Shown: in pieces, positions 37,051 to 46,660 of the stretch
Position numbering within the stretch: position 1 is the stretch's first letter
Layout: each line of letters starts with the position of its first letter
Source: JBCCYM01 sp039190005
GTDB taxonomy: Bacteria > Pseudomonadota > Gammaproteobacteria > UBA12402
DNA length: 64,000 bases
Reading direction: 5' to 3'
Assembly (NCBI GenBank): GCA_039190005.1
Contig: JBCCYM010000003.1
Location: forward strand, 10,140-74,139
Translations under genes and position numbers: made by a program
The notes under the pieces: model-generated
Seen by the model: only the letters and a program-made list of their open reading frames with translations
Database searches by the model: none
Told to the model about the DNA's origin: nothing

Positions 37051-37764
37051 TTAACCAAAAACAGCCTTTGAACCCAAGTCAAAACACTGTTTCACCTCTA
37101 CCATGACAGCAGACAACACTTCATCAATAGAACGATGACTGCTATCAATTTGAACGGCATCTTCAGCCGCGACCAGTGGCGCGACTTCGCGTTGACAATC
37201 GCGCGCGTCACGTCGAGCCAGTTCCCGTTCAATGTCGGCGATTGTACCACCAAAGCCATTATTTTGCAACTGTTTAAATCGACGTCTTGCCCGTTCTTTA
37301 CTGTCAGCATATAAAAAAATCTTAAGCTCAGCGTCAGGAAAAACAACCGTGCCCATATCACGCCCATCGGTCACTAATCCGGGGGCTTGGCGAAAAGCAC
37401 GCTGCCGATCCAACAACGCCGTTCTTATTTCTTTTATTGCCGATAACTCGGAAGCCAAACCACCTATTGCTTCACTGTATAATTTATCGGTAACACATTG
37501 ATCTTCAAGATATATTGATACAAGACCATTTTCAGCGTCCGTCACAAATTTAAGCGGCAAATGATGCGCGAGCTGACAGAGACTAGTAGTATCGCGACGG
37601 TCAATTTGATTTAGATTTAAGCGTGCCGCCAACGCCAAAGCGCGATAAATCGCGCCACTGTCGAGATAATGCCATCGCAAGCATTTAACCAGTGCTTTAG
37701 CAATTGTGCCTTTACCCGACCCCGCTGGTCCATCAATTGTGATTACTGGGGCGCCTTGAATCAT
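37051..37764 (-). CDS. cmk: Cytidylate kinase
   Basis: The 237-residue kinase phosphorylates CMP and dCMP. It has the P-loop IDGPAGSGKGTIAK (residues about 10-23), YLDSGAIYRALALAA, the NMP-binding insertion typical of bacterial Cmk, LVTDGRDMGTVVFP and the Arg-rich lid RARRRFKQL. Its ATG overlaps the gyrA stop by 4 bp, so gyrA and cmk are translationally coupled. In most Gammaproteobacteria serC and aroA separate them. Confidence 0.96.
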   Translation of the reverse strand: MIQGAPVITIDGPAGSGKGTIAKALVKCLRWHYLDSGAIYRALALAARLNLNQIDRRDTTSLCQLAHHLPLKFVTDAENGLVSIYLEDQCVTDKLYSEAIGGLASELSAIKEIRTALLDRQRAFRQAPGLVTDGRDMGTVVFPDAELKIFLYADSKERARRRFKQLQNNGFGGTIADIERELARRDARDCQREVAPLVAAEDAVQIDSSHRSIDEVLSAVMVEVKQCFDLGSKAVFG

Positions 37765-40289
37765 TCAGCATTCTCAACATCGTAAATTGTTTCCATGCCT
37801 ACCAGTTTTTCTGGTGCTTTCAGATTTATCAAGCGTACACCTTGAGCGTTGCGTCCAATGGTGGATACCTCATCGACTCGAATTCTAACCAATGTCCCGC
37901 CATTAGAAATAAGCATCATCTCTTCTTCGCCATTGACCTGCTTAGCCGCTACCAATTTACCGTTACGGTCACTCACTTGAATGGCAATTACACCTTGTCC
38001 ACCACGATTAATGGCTCTAAATTCAGATACTTTGGTACGCTTACCATAGCCATTTTCGGTAGCAGTTAGAATGGCATGATTTTCTTGATCTAATAAGACA
38101 ATGAGAGCGACCACACGATGGGCGCCAGCAAGCTTAATACCTCTGACACCACGAGCGGTACGTCCAGTTGGTCGGATGGCTGTTTCACTAAAACGTATCA
38201 CTTTACCGGCTGTGCTAAATAACATCACATCCTGTTGACCATTGGTAATCTTCACACCCACCAATGTATCGCCTTCATCAAGATTTAAAGCGATAATACC
38301 ACTACTTCGCGGACGCGAAAAATGTTCTAAAGCGACTTTCTTAACAACACCACCGGCTGTCGCCATAAACACGTAATGATTCTTGTCAAACTCTTTTACC
38401 GGCAGAATCGCGTTAATACGTTCGTTTTCGGACAACGGCAATAAGTTAACAATGGGTCGCCCGCGCGACTGTCTTGAAGCCTGCGGAATTTGATAGGTTT
38501 TTAGCCAATAAAGTCGACCATGCGTAGAAAAACACAAAATAGTATCATGGGTATTGGCGACAATCAGTTTTTCAACAAAATCTTCATCTTTCATGCTGGT
38601 CGCCGACTTCCCTTTACCACCGCGACGTTGTGCCTGATACGTATCCAAGGCCTGCGTTTTAATATAACCTTGATGTGACAAGGTCACTGCCACATCTTCC
38701 TGCGCGATCAGGTCTTCCATATTCAAAATTTCACCACCAGGAATAATCTCGGTGCGGCGTTCATCACCAAATTGCTGCTTAACTTCTTCTAATTCCTCGC
38801 GAATGACCCGCATTAATTTCACTTGGCTTGATAAGATTGCCATCAATTCGGCGATAGTATTCAAAATCGCCTTGTATTCTTCAAAAATCTTATCCTGCTC
38901 CAAGCCGGTCAAACGGTGCAAACGCAAATCAAGAATCGCCTGTGCTTGTTTAGGTGATAAAAAATATTTATCTTGTTTTAGACCATAACTGTCATCAACA
39001 TCTATCGGTCCGGTACGCTGAAGTAAATCTTTGACAATACCTACCGCCCATCCCTGCGCTAACAATTTTTCTTTAGCTTCAGCTGGATTTTTTGCCGCTT
39101 TGATTAGCGCGACAATCGGATCAATATTCACTAAAGCGATGCCTAAGCCTTCTAATAAATGCGCGCGTTGACGCGCTCGGCGTAATTCAAAATGCGTGCG
39201 TCGGGTCACGACTTCACGACGATGACGAATAAACGCTTGTAACATCTGCTTGAGATTAAGCAGCTGTGGTTGCCCGTCATGCAATGCCACCATGTTAATG
39301 CCAAACACTGTTTGCAATTGTGTATTGGTATATAACTGATTCAGCAATACTTCAGCGTTACAGCCTTTGCGCAAGGCGATCACCATGCGCATCCCGTCTT
39401 TATCCGATTCATCACGTAATTCAGAGATGCCATCAATTTTTTTCTCACGCACCAGGTCGGCAATTTTTTCCATCAACCGTGCTTTATTGACCTGATAGGG
39501 TAGCTCCGTCACAATAATCGCGTCACGACCATTATCGGATGTTTCAATTGTGGTACGCGCGCGGACATAAATACGTCCACGTCCTGTCTGATAGGCTTGA
39601 ATAATGCCGGCATTACCATTGATAATGGCGGCTGTGGGAAAATCAGGACCTTGAATGTGGGTCATTAAACCATGTAAATCCAACTCCGGATTATCAATTA
39701 AAGCCAAACAGGCATTGATGACTTCATTGATATTATGCGGCGGAATATTGGTGGCCATACCGACCGCAATACCGGAAGAACCATTGATAAGCAAATTAGG
39801 CACACGGGTCGGCAAGACATCCGGAATCAATTCACTTTCATCATAGTTGGGCGAGAAATCAACTGTTTCTTTTTCCAGATCAGCCATCAACGCGTGGGCT
39901 AATCGCGTCATCCGCACTTCGGTATAACGCATCGCTGCCGGCGAATCACCATCGACTGAACCAAAGTTACCCTGCCCGTCAACTAACAGATAGCGTAGCG
40001 AAAAAGGTTGCGCCATACGCACCAGCGTATCATAAGCAGCTGTATCACTGTGTGGGTGGTATTTACCGACGACATCACCGACAATACGCGCTGATTTTTT
40101 GTAGGGTTTATTATAATCATTATTGAGCTCACGCATGGCATACAACACGCGACGATGCACAGGTTTTAAACCATCACGCACATCCGGCAAAGCACGCCCC
40201 ACAATTACGCTCATGGCGTAATCGAGATAGGACTGCTTCAGCTCATCTTCAATACTAACGTTAATAATTTCTTGGGCGATATCGGTCAT
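37761..40289 (-). CDS. gyrA: DNA gyrase subunit A
   Basis: The 842-residue protein is a full GyrA: the winged-helix/tower DNA-cleavage part with catalytic Tyr122 (AAMRYTEVRM), followed by a six-bladed C-terminal pinwheel, where the GyrA-box reads QRRGGKGKSA near residue 560. The quinolone-determining region reads KYHPHSDTAAYDTLV, so it has Ser81 where Gly is almost invariant, Thr83 and Asp87. The gene overlaps cmk by 4 bp at its end. Its start faces the RCC1 protein gene across 203 bp. Confidence 0.98.
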   Translation of the reverse strand: MTDIAQEIINVSIEDELKQSYLDYAMSVIVGRALPDVRDGLKPVHRRVLYAMRELNNDYNKPYKKSARIVGDVVGKYHPHSDTAAYDTLVRMAQPFSLRYLLVDGQGNFGSVDGDSPAAMRYTEVRMTRLAHALMADLEKETVDFSPNYDESELIPDVLPTRVPNLLINGSSGIAVGMATNIPPHNINEVINACLALIDNPELDLHGLMTHIQGPDFPTAAIINGNAGIIQAYQTGRGRIYVRARTTIETSDNGRDAIIVTELPYQVNKARLMEKIADLVREKKIDGISELRDESDKDGMRMVIALRKGCNAEVLLNQLYTNTQLQTVFGINMVALHDGQPQLLNLKQMLQAFIRHRREVVTRRTHFELRRARQRAHLLEGLGIALVNIDPIVALIKAAKNPAEAKEKLLAQGWAVGIVKDLLQRTGPIDVDDSYGLKQDKYFLSPKQAQAILDLRLHRLTGLEQDKIFEEYKAILNTIAELMAILSSQVKLMRVIREELEEVKQQFGDERRTEIIPGGEILNMEDLIAQEDVAVTLSHQGYIKTQALDTYQAQRRGGKGKSATSMKDEDFVEKLIVANTHDTILCFSTHGRLYWLKTYQIPQASRQSRGRPIVNLLPLSENERINAILPVKEFDKNHYVFMATAGGVVKKVALEHFSRPRSSGIIALNLDEGDTLVGVKITNGQQDVMLFSTAGKVIRFSETAIRPTGRTARGVRGIKLAGAHRVVALIVLLDQENHAILTATENGYGKRTKVSEFRAINRGGQGVIAIQVSDRNGKLVAAKQVNGEEEMMLISNGGTLVRIRVDEVSTIGRNAQGVRLINLKAPEKLVGMETIYDVENAE

Positions 40290-40492
40290 TTGTTAATGTA
40301 ACTCATTTCTTAGCATAATAGCTGATTATGATACCATAATTCTTTTAACAACTCACCTTAAAATTTATTATTTTGCAATGAATTATCTGCATAAGTTTGC
40401 TGCGAAAAAAGTATCAAAATACATCTATACTATAAGTGAAATCCAATTTGATTTAAGCGCAGAGTATTTTTAGATTTAGTGGGAGAATAAAA

Positions 40493-42163
40493 ATGAAATA
40501 TCAATATTTTTTAGGCATTATTATGGCCACCCTAATTTTTCCACTTACGGTATACAGTACTGTAAATTCCCAATCAAGCCAAACGGTGATTCCTAGCCTG
40601 GATAAAACTATTATTGCTCCAGGTGGCACCACTACAATGACTTTCACAATCACAGGAAACAATAGTGGCGGCACTATTAACATTTCAAGCGGCGTTAATT
40701 TTACACTGACTACTTCTACCACTAGCACTGTAAATGCAATACTCCAATCATCTGCTTGCACCACAGAAAACCATACTGTGACTATACCAAGTGGTTTAGA
40801 TAGTTGCGCTGTTGATGCGACAGTTTCTGATTCCACTTCCGATGGTACTTATAAATTTAGTTTTTCATCAAGTGATTTTACCTTTCCATTAGTCGATAGT
40901 TTAACTTTTTCAGTAAGCGGATTGGGTTGGAAACAAATTGCGGTAGGCTATGATAGCACTTGTGGTATAGCAACAAACGGGAAAACCTATTGTTGGGGCA
41001 GTAATCTTCAGGGACAGTTAGGTATTAATAACAATGATAACACTTACCAAAGCACCATACCTGTTGCGGTGGATACCGACGTTGAATTTGTACAAATTTC
41101 TTCCGGTTTTGGTATCAATTGCGGCGTGACCGCAGATTATGCCGCCTATTGTTGGGGAGCCAACAATTCTGGCGCGCTCGGAACAGGCAGCATAGGTGGC
41201 AATAGCGCTGTCCCCGCACAAGTAACCGGCGGACACAGCTTTAAGCAAATCTCTGTCGGTTATAAATCCACTTGTGCTGTAACAACGGATAACTATGCCT
41301 ATTGTTGGGGCAGTAATCTTCAAGGACAGTTGGGTAATACGTCTTATGGTTCATCATCATTAGCAAGTACTGGCACACCAGCACAAGTCCTTGATGAAGA
41401 AGGAAATCCAATCAGCCTTGCACAAATCTCTATGGGACAATTTTCTGCCTGTGGATTGAATGCTAGTGGTGAGGCATATTGTTGGGGGGCTAATAACTTT
41501 GGTCAACTTGGTATTGGCAACATAAACGGTGATAGCAATGTAACCTGTACAGAAGAGAAGAATAATAATCAATCAGTAGAAGTAAGCTGTTTTCCCTATG
41601 CTAAGCCTGTTACTACCAATCAAGATGGTGTCGCACTCAACTTTAATAATATAAAAGTGGGGCATCAAACTGCCTGTGGTGTCGCAAAAACTGATGGTGA
41701 AACCTATTGCTGGGGTGATAATGAATATGGGCAACTAGGTAATGGAGAAAGCGGCGCAACTGCTTACAAAAAACAACCAACTGCTGTTGAAGGCGGGCAA
41801 AAATTCTTAACTGTTTCTGCCGGACATTTAACAACTTGTGCAATTAATACGAATAAAAAAGCGTATTGTTGGGGTGCTAATGCTGCTGGACAGTTAGGCA
41901 TTGACACTTACACTGATCCATCACAAGTTTCAACACCCACAGCGGTACAGCATGTTGAGTTATTTAATTCCATTTTTGAAGGCAGTTATTACACCACCTG
42001 TGGTGTTGCTAAAACAGGCCAAGGCTATTGTTGGGGCAGAAATAATGAAGGTCAATTAGGCATTGGTTCAAACGCCACCGGTGCAACCTGTATTATTGAC
42101 ACTCAGGGTACAACAGGCTTATGTGAAATGTTACCAACTTTAGTTGAAACACCAGCTTCTTAA
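40493..42163 (+). CDS. Exported RCC1-like seven-bladed propeller protein
   Basis: The 556-residue protein has a Sec signal peptide (about residues 1-22), an Ig-like domain of about 110 residues (PSLDKTIIAPGGTTTMTF onward, with one cysteine pair), and seven RCC1-type repeats with the core CGVxxxGxxYCWGxNxxGQLG, starting near residues 157, 210, 263, 322, 400, 450 and 505. Seven repeats make a complete RCC1 propeller. Each repeat keeps two cysteines, expected in an oxidising compartment. Eukaryotic RCC1 is a Ran exchange factor and some intracellular bacteria secrete RCC1 effectors, but a Sec signal and cysteines favour a surface or extracellular role. No neighbour explains it. Confidence 0.88.
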   Translation: MKYQYFLGIIMATLIFPLTVYSTVNSQSSQTVIPSLDKTIIAPGGTTTMTFTITGNNSGGTINISSGVNFTLTTSTTSTVNAILQSSACTTENHTVTIPSGLDSCAVDATVSDSTSDGTYKFSFSSSDFTFPLVDSLTFSVSGLGWKQIAVGYDSTCGIATNGKTYCWGSNLQGQLGINNNDNTYQSTIPVAVDTDVEFVQISSGFGINCGVTADYAAYCWGANNSGALGTGSIGGNSAVPAQVTGGHSFKQISVGYKSTCAVTTDNYAYCWGSNLQGQLGNTSYGSSSLASTGTPAQVLDEEGNPISLAQISMGQFSACGLNASGEAYCWGANNFGQLGIGNINGDSNVTCTEEKNNNQSVEVSCFPYAKPVTTNQDGVALNFNNIKVGHQTACGVAKTDGETYCWGDNEYGQLGNGESGATAYKKQPTAVEGGQKFLTVSAGHLTTCAINTNKKAYCWGANAAGQLGIDTYTDPSQVSTPTAVQHVELFNSIFEGSYYTTCGVAKTGQGYCWGRNNEGQLGIGSNATGATCIIDTQGTTGLCEMLPTLVETPAS

Positions 42164-42172
42164 TTCAATGGC

Positions 42173-43522
42173 CTAAGATTTAAACGGATTACCCCCGTGC
42201 TTAAATACTAAACGCACGGGGGTACCTACTAATTTAAGCTTCTCACGATAGACATTTTCCAAATAACGATGATAGCTCGCGGGCAATCGATCAACCTGAT
42301 TGCCGTGAATAATAATTGTCGGCGGATTATGACCACCGGCATGGGCGTAACGCAATTTAACGCGCCGTCCTTTTACTAAAGGCGGTTGATGTTGGCTTAA
42401 CGCTCGCTCTAAAATAGCCGTTAATTTCGCTGTCTGTAATGGCTTTGTTGCTGAGGCATAGCAACGGTCAACCAATTGCATCAATAAGCCCACACCCGTG
42501 CCATGCAATGCCGAGATAAACTTTGTTTGCGCGTAGGGAATAAATGTCAAACGGCGATCCAATTCTTGTTTGACTTGCTCACGCTGGTAAGTTGATAAAC
42601 CGTCCCATTTATTCACCGTCACAATTAACGCCCGACCGGCTTTGAGTATTTGTCCCAATAATTTTAAATCCTGATCGCTGATATTCATGCGCGCGTCTAT
42701 CACTAAAATCACCACATGCGCCGCTTCAATGGCCTGTAGACTTTTAATGACCGAGAGCTGTTCAACCGACTGTTTGACTTTAGCACGGCGACGCACACCA
42801 GCGGTATCTATCAATGTGTAGGCTTTATCGCGATACGTAAACGGAATAAAAACACTGTCGCGTGTTGTGCCCGGCATATCACAAACAACCACCCTCTCCT
42901 CGCCTAATAAACGATTGATTAATGTCGATTTACCCACATTAGGACGCCCTAGCACCGCCACACGGATTGCTTGTGATTTACCACCATCTATTTCCGCTTG
43001 CTCAGCCTGTTGCGTTGTTTCCTGAGCATCCTTCATGAATGACGCCAAAGTCATGGATAAAAGTTGTTTCGTCCCGCGATGATGGGCTGCCGCGGTACTC
43101 AGCTGTTGAGCAAAACCAAGCGCGGAAAATTCACCGGCGACAAGATCAGGATTTAAACCGTCAATTTTATTAATCACCAAAATAACCGGCTTATTGGTGC
43201 CGCGCAATTGTTCGGCAATGGTTTCATCATCAATCTGCAAACCTACTCTGGCGTCGACCACAAACAGTATTTTATCCGCTTCTTCAATGGCACGATGTGA
43301 TTGCGCTTCGGTTAAGTCCGCTATCTGTTCGTCATCACCATTTAGTCCACCGGTGTCAATGATAATAAAAGGCTGACCACTTAATTCACCTCGCCCATAA
43401 ATCCGATCCCGTGTCATGCCTGGCATATCGGCGACAAGCGCGTCACGACCTTGTGTTAAACAATTAAATAATGTTGATTTACCGACATTAGGACGGCCAA
43501 CAATCGCGATAACCGGCAACAT
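42173..43522 (-). CDS. der: GTPase Der (EngA)
   Basis: The protein of about 449 residues has two tandem GTPase domains, each with P-loop GRPNVGKST (near residues 9 and 192), DMPGMTRD or DMPGTTRDS, and NKxD (VINKID and TVNKWD), and a C-terminal KH-like domain. Der acts in 50S subunit maturation. I take the ATG at 43522 (MLPVIAIVG); a GTG two codons earlier would open the frame slightly sooner. It follows bamB by about 10 bp, as in E. coli. It converges on the RCC1 gene with 9 bp between stops. Confidence 0.97.
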   Translation of the reverse strand: MLPVIAIVGRPNVGKSTLFNCLTQGRDALVADMPGMTRDRIYGRGELSGQPFIIIDTGGLNGDDEQIADLTEAQSHRAIEEADKILFVVDARVGLQIDDETIAEQLRGTNKPVILVINKIDGLNPDLVAGEFSALGFAQQLSTAAAHHRGTKQLLSMTLASFMKDAQETTQQAEQAEIDGGKSQAIRVAVLGRPNVGKSTLINRLLGEERVVVCDMPGTTRDSVFIPFTYRDKAYTLIDTAGVRRRAKVKQSVEQLSVIKSLQAIEAAHVVILVIDARMNISDQDLKLLGQILKAGRALIVTVNKWDGLSTYQREQVKQELDRRLTFIPYAQTKFISALHGTGVGLLMQLVDRCYASATKPLQTAKLTAILERALSQHQPPLVKGRRVKLRYAHAGGHNPPTIIIHGNQVDRLPASYHRYLENVYREKLKLVGTPVRLVFKHGGNPFKS

Positions 43523-43531
43523 CACCACACG

Positions 43532-44701
43532 CTATCGTTTACTGACTCGATAAGCCGTTAGACGACCGCTCATTGTATAAGCATACAACATATCACCGGA
43601 AACAATCGGTGTCGTTATCACTGATGTTATATTAATGCGTTTTCGCGCGACAATATGACCATCACTCAAAGACAAGAAATGAATATAACCGGTATAATCA
43701 CCAAACGCCAAGACGCCCAATGATTTGATAACGGCAACCCCGGAAAGCTGTCGCAACTTGAATTGTTGATTACGCCAAACCACCATACCGGTTTTTAGAT
43801 CAAAGGCCCAAACGTCGCCATTGAGATCGGTGGCATAGAGATTAACACCATCCGTCGCGATTTTATTATAAGCCGATAATTTCCGCTTCCAGCGTATCGC
43901 GCCGTCTTTTAAATTTACCGCCGCTAGATTGCCTTCGTAACTGACGACATAGGCGGTATTATCGACTATCAATGGCGCGGTACTGATATCAACCATACGC
44001 TCAATATCTGTCTGCCCCATAGGCTCGGCAATCTGTTTCAGCCAAAGTTGACGTCCCTGATCAAAATCCAGCGCCGCCAATTTGCCATCGGCAAAACCAC
44101 AAATTACTTTTTTATCATACACTTGTGGTTGACTGCTAAGGTGTAACATCAGGCTTGGTGCTTGCTGACTAAACTGCCATAATTGCTTACCATCTGTTTG
44201 TGAATAGGCGGTCAAAGTCCCATCAATAGCATGAATTAGCAGCACACCATCAGTGGCTTTAGGCAACGCCAAAACCTGATCCGTTGCGGTTATTGCCCAA
44301 ACAACGTCACCATTGCTTTGCTGAATAGCTAAAACATGGCCATCGCGCGTGCCAATAAATAATAAACCATTATCCGCGGCAAGACCGGTAACAAAATCCC
44401 AGTGATAGTTCTTCTTCCATAATCGTTTGCCTTTTTGATTCACGGCAATAATTTCGCCATCATACGCCGGTATAAAAACGCTTTGCTTCACCACCACAGG
44501 TTCTAAACGCAGATAATAGCTTGACGTGCCTTTACTAATGGTGCGCGACCAAACATGCCGCACATTCAATTGTGGCGAAAATCCACTTAACGCCGCCGGC
44601 TGTAATGCTTTTTTACTGCTTGCCGTTGAACAGGCATTCAAACCCAAGAGCATCACTACTAGGCCAAAAGCGGCAATGTATCCAGCTATTATTTTTTTCA
44701 T
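43532..44701 (-). CDS. bamB: Outer membrane assembly lipoprotein BamB
   Basis: The start at 44701 gives a proper lipoprotein signal (MKKIIAGYIAAFG..., lipobox LNAC, Cys24); the longer frame to 44764 would add 21 residues that hide it. The 389-residue product is an eight-bladed PQQ-type propeller, with blades such as GEIIAVNQKGKRLWKKNY, GTLTAYSQTDGKQLWQF and GNLAAVNLKDGAIRWKRKL. BamB assists BamA in inserting outer-membrane beta-barrels. The yfgM-bamB-der order is the conserved one. Confidence 0.95.
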   Translation of the reverse strand: MKKIIAGYIAAFGLVVMLLGLNACSTASSKKALQPAALSGFSPQLNVRHVWSRTISKGTSSYYLRLEPVVVKQSVFIPAYDGEIIAVNQKGKRLWKKNYHWDFVTGLAADNGLLFIGTRDGHVLAIQQSNGDVVWAITATDQVLALPKATDGVLLIHAIDGTLTAYSQTDGKQLWQFSQQAPSLMLHLSSQPQVYDKKVICGFADGKLAALDFDQGRQLWLKQIAEPMGQTDIERMVDISTAPLIVDNTAYVVSYEGNLAAVNLKDGAIRWKRKLSAYNKIATDGVNLYATDLNGDVWAFDLKTGMVVWRNQQFKLRQLSGVAVIKSLGVLAFGDYTGYIHFLSLSDGHIVARKRINITSVITTPIVSGDMLYAYTMSGRLTAYRVSKR

Positions 44702-44711
44702 GATTATCTCA

Positions 44712-45350
44712 CTAAGATTTGGATTGAACCGGTAAATTAGCCAGTTTTGTCTGAATGATCGCACGCTCAGGTGCCGCGTCAGGTAATTGGCTCAATGCTT
44801 TTTGATACGCCTGCGCCGCGGCTGTTTTTCTACCAAGCGCGTTATAAGCGTCACCTTGCGCCTGCGATATAAGCGCGGCATAAATACTCCGCTTAGGCAA
44901 TTTAGTCAGTAAATTAAGCGCCCGGCGCGGTTGTTTTTGCGCGATATAAATCCGTGCCAATCGAACCGATGCCAAATCATGCCACGCGCCCTTGTGCTGT
45001 TTGTTAATCACCCATTGTAAATGCTGACTTGCCGCTTTCAAATCATTCTGTTCAACCGATTGTTTAGCTAACCACAATGAAGTCAACACGGCATAAGGGG
45101 TATTTTTATAGTCTTTGATTAACGCTTCGGCATCCTTGGTAGCTTTCTTCTTATCATGCCCAGCTGTTTGCAACACAGTTTGATAGGCCGCGGCCGCGGC
45201 AATACTGTGATGAACTTGGTAATTTTTGTAGTAGCGCCAACCCACCACAATGGCGATGGCGATGATAATACCAAAAATTGTGGCAACGCCATACTTACGC
45301 CACCAGCTTTTGACCAGCTCGGCCTGTTCTAATTCATTATATTCAGTCAA
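44712..45350 (-). CDS. yfgM: Ancillary SecYEG translocon subunit YfgM
   Basis: The protein has an N-terminal cytoplasmic stub, a membrane helix (VATIFGIIIAIAIVVGW) and a periplasmic TPR-like region, the YfgM plan. YfgM joins PpiD at SecYEG and hands over exported proteins. A TTG at 45350 (reading MTEYNELEQAELVKSWWRKY) is preceded by AGGTG and gives a standard N terminus of about 212 residues. An upstream ATG at 45389 would overlap hisS by 25 bp and add 13 atypical residues. It lies between hisS and bamB on one strand. Confidence 0.88.
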   Translation of the reverse strand: MTEYNELEQAELVKSWWRKYGVATIFGIIIAIAIVVGWRYYKNYQVHHSIAAAAAYQTVLQTAGHDKKKATKDAEALIKDYKNTPYAVLTSLWLAKQSVEQNDLKAASQHLQWVINKQHKGAWHDLASVRLARIYIAQKQPRRALNLLTKLPKRSIYAALISQAQGDAYNALGRKTAAAQAYQKALSQLPDAAPERAIIQTKLANLPVQSKS

Positions 45351-45364
45351 AATAACACCTGCTT

Positions 45365-46648
45365 TTAAAATGTTAATGTTTGCAACCACGCGACGACTTC
45401 AGCTAAGGCTAATCGATGCTGTGGTTTATCTTCACGCATATATTTTACCGTAACTGCGTTACAGTTCAATTCTTCTGGCGCAAGAATTAGCACAATTTTT
45501 GCCCCACTTTTATCAGCACGTTTAAATTGTGACTTAAAACTGCCGTCACCACAGTGCATCCGTATACGCTGTTTTGGTATGGCATCGCGCCAACTGTCAA
45601 TCTGTTTCATCGCTTCAAGTTGAGCGGCTTCACCCTCGATAAGCACATAAATATCGGCTTGCGCGACTGTCGAAGCCGATGGTAATTGTCCGACACTTTC
45701 CAGCAAGCTTATCAATCGTTCAATCCCCAGTGAAAAACCGATTGCCGGCGTTGGTTTGCCACCTAATTGCTCCACCAGATTATCATAACGCCCACCCGCA
45801 CAAACAGTCGCTTGCGCGCCTAATTTATCGGTAACCCACTCAAACACGGTATTGGTATAGTAATCCAAACCACGTACCAGATTCGGATTAAGCTGATAAG
45901 CAATACCGAGTTGATCTAAAAACAAACATAATCGTTCAAAATGAGCGCTTGACGCTGATGACAGAAAATCCGGCAATTTTGGCGCCTCTGTTAACAATGC
46001 CCGCACTTGTGGATTTTTACTGTCCAAAATTCGCAAGGGATTCTGTGTCAATCGCCGTTGACTGTCTTCATCAAGCTGGTCTTTCAAAGGCATTAAATAA
46101 TCGAGCAAGGCTTGCCGATGCGCCTGACGCGCGGCACGATCGCCCAGCGAATTCAATTGCAAACAAACATGCTCACGCAAACCCAGGTCTTGTAATAAAC
46201 GCGCTGACATAGCAATTATTTCAGCGTCAATATCAGCGCTTTCAATACCAAACGCTTCCACACTAAACTGATGAAACTGACGATAACGCCCTTTCTGAGG
46301 TCGTTCATGCCGAAACATGGGGCCCAAATACCATAACCGCGGCGTCTGACCATACAATAAACTATGTTGCAATACTGCTCGCACACAAGACGCGGTACCT
46401 TCAGGTCGCAAACTGAGACTATCACCATTACGATCGGTAAAGCTATACATTTCCTTTTCGACGATATCAGTGATTTCACCGACACCGCGTTTAAATAGCT
46501 CTGTTTTCTCAACAATCGGAAAACGGATCTCCTGATAAGCGTAACGCTTGGCAACATCAATAAGTATCTGCTCAACATATTGCCATACCGGTGTAGACGA
46601 CGGCAATATATCATTCATCCCCCGTAATGCCTGAATGCCTTTAGTCAT
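45365..46648 (-). CDS. hisS: Histidyl-tRNA synthetase
   Basis: This 427-residue class II synthetase charges tRNA-His. Motif 1 region (RGMNDILP at the N terminus, IVEKTELFKRGVGE), motif 2 (MFRHERPQKGRYRQFHQ), the histidine-A and -B boxes (LVRGLDYYTNTVFEW and AGGRYDNL) and motif 3 (GFSLGIERL) are all present. A C-terminal anticodon-binding domain follows from about residue 330. It starts 12 bp after rlmN, whereas ispG, rodZ and pilF-type genes intervene in many relatives. Confidence 0.97.
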   Translation of the reverse strand: MTKGIQALRGMNDILPSSTPVWQYVEQILIDVAKRYAYQEIRFPIVEKTELFKRGVGEITDIVEKEMYSFTDRNGDSLSLRPEGTASCVRAVLQHSLLYGQTPRLWYLGPMFRHERPQKGRYRQFHQFSVEAFGIESADIDAEIIAMSARLLQDLGLREHVCLQLNSLGDRAARQAHRQALLDYLMPLKDQLDEDSQRRLTQNPLRILDSKNPQVRALLTEAPKLPDFLSSASSAHFERLCLFLDQLGIAYQLNPNLVRGLDYYTNTVFEWVTDKLGAQATVCAGGRYDNLVEQLGGKPTPAIGFSLGIERLISLLESVGQLPSASTVAQADIYVLIEGEAAQLEAMKQIDSWRDAIPKQRIRMHCGDGSFKSQFKRADKSGAKIVLILAPEELNCNAVTVKYMREDKPQHRLALAEVVAWLQTLTF

Positions 46649-46660
46649 GTTTTCATCTCA

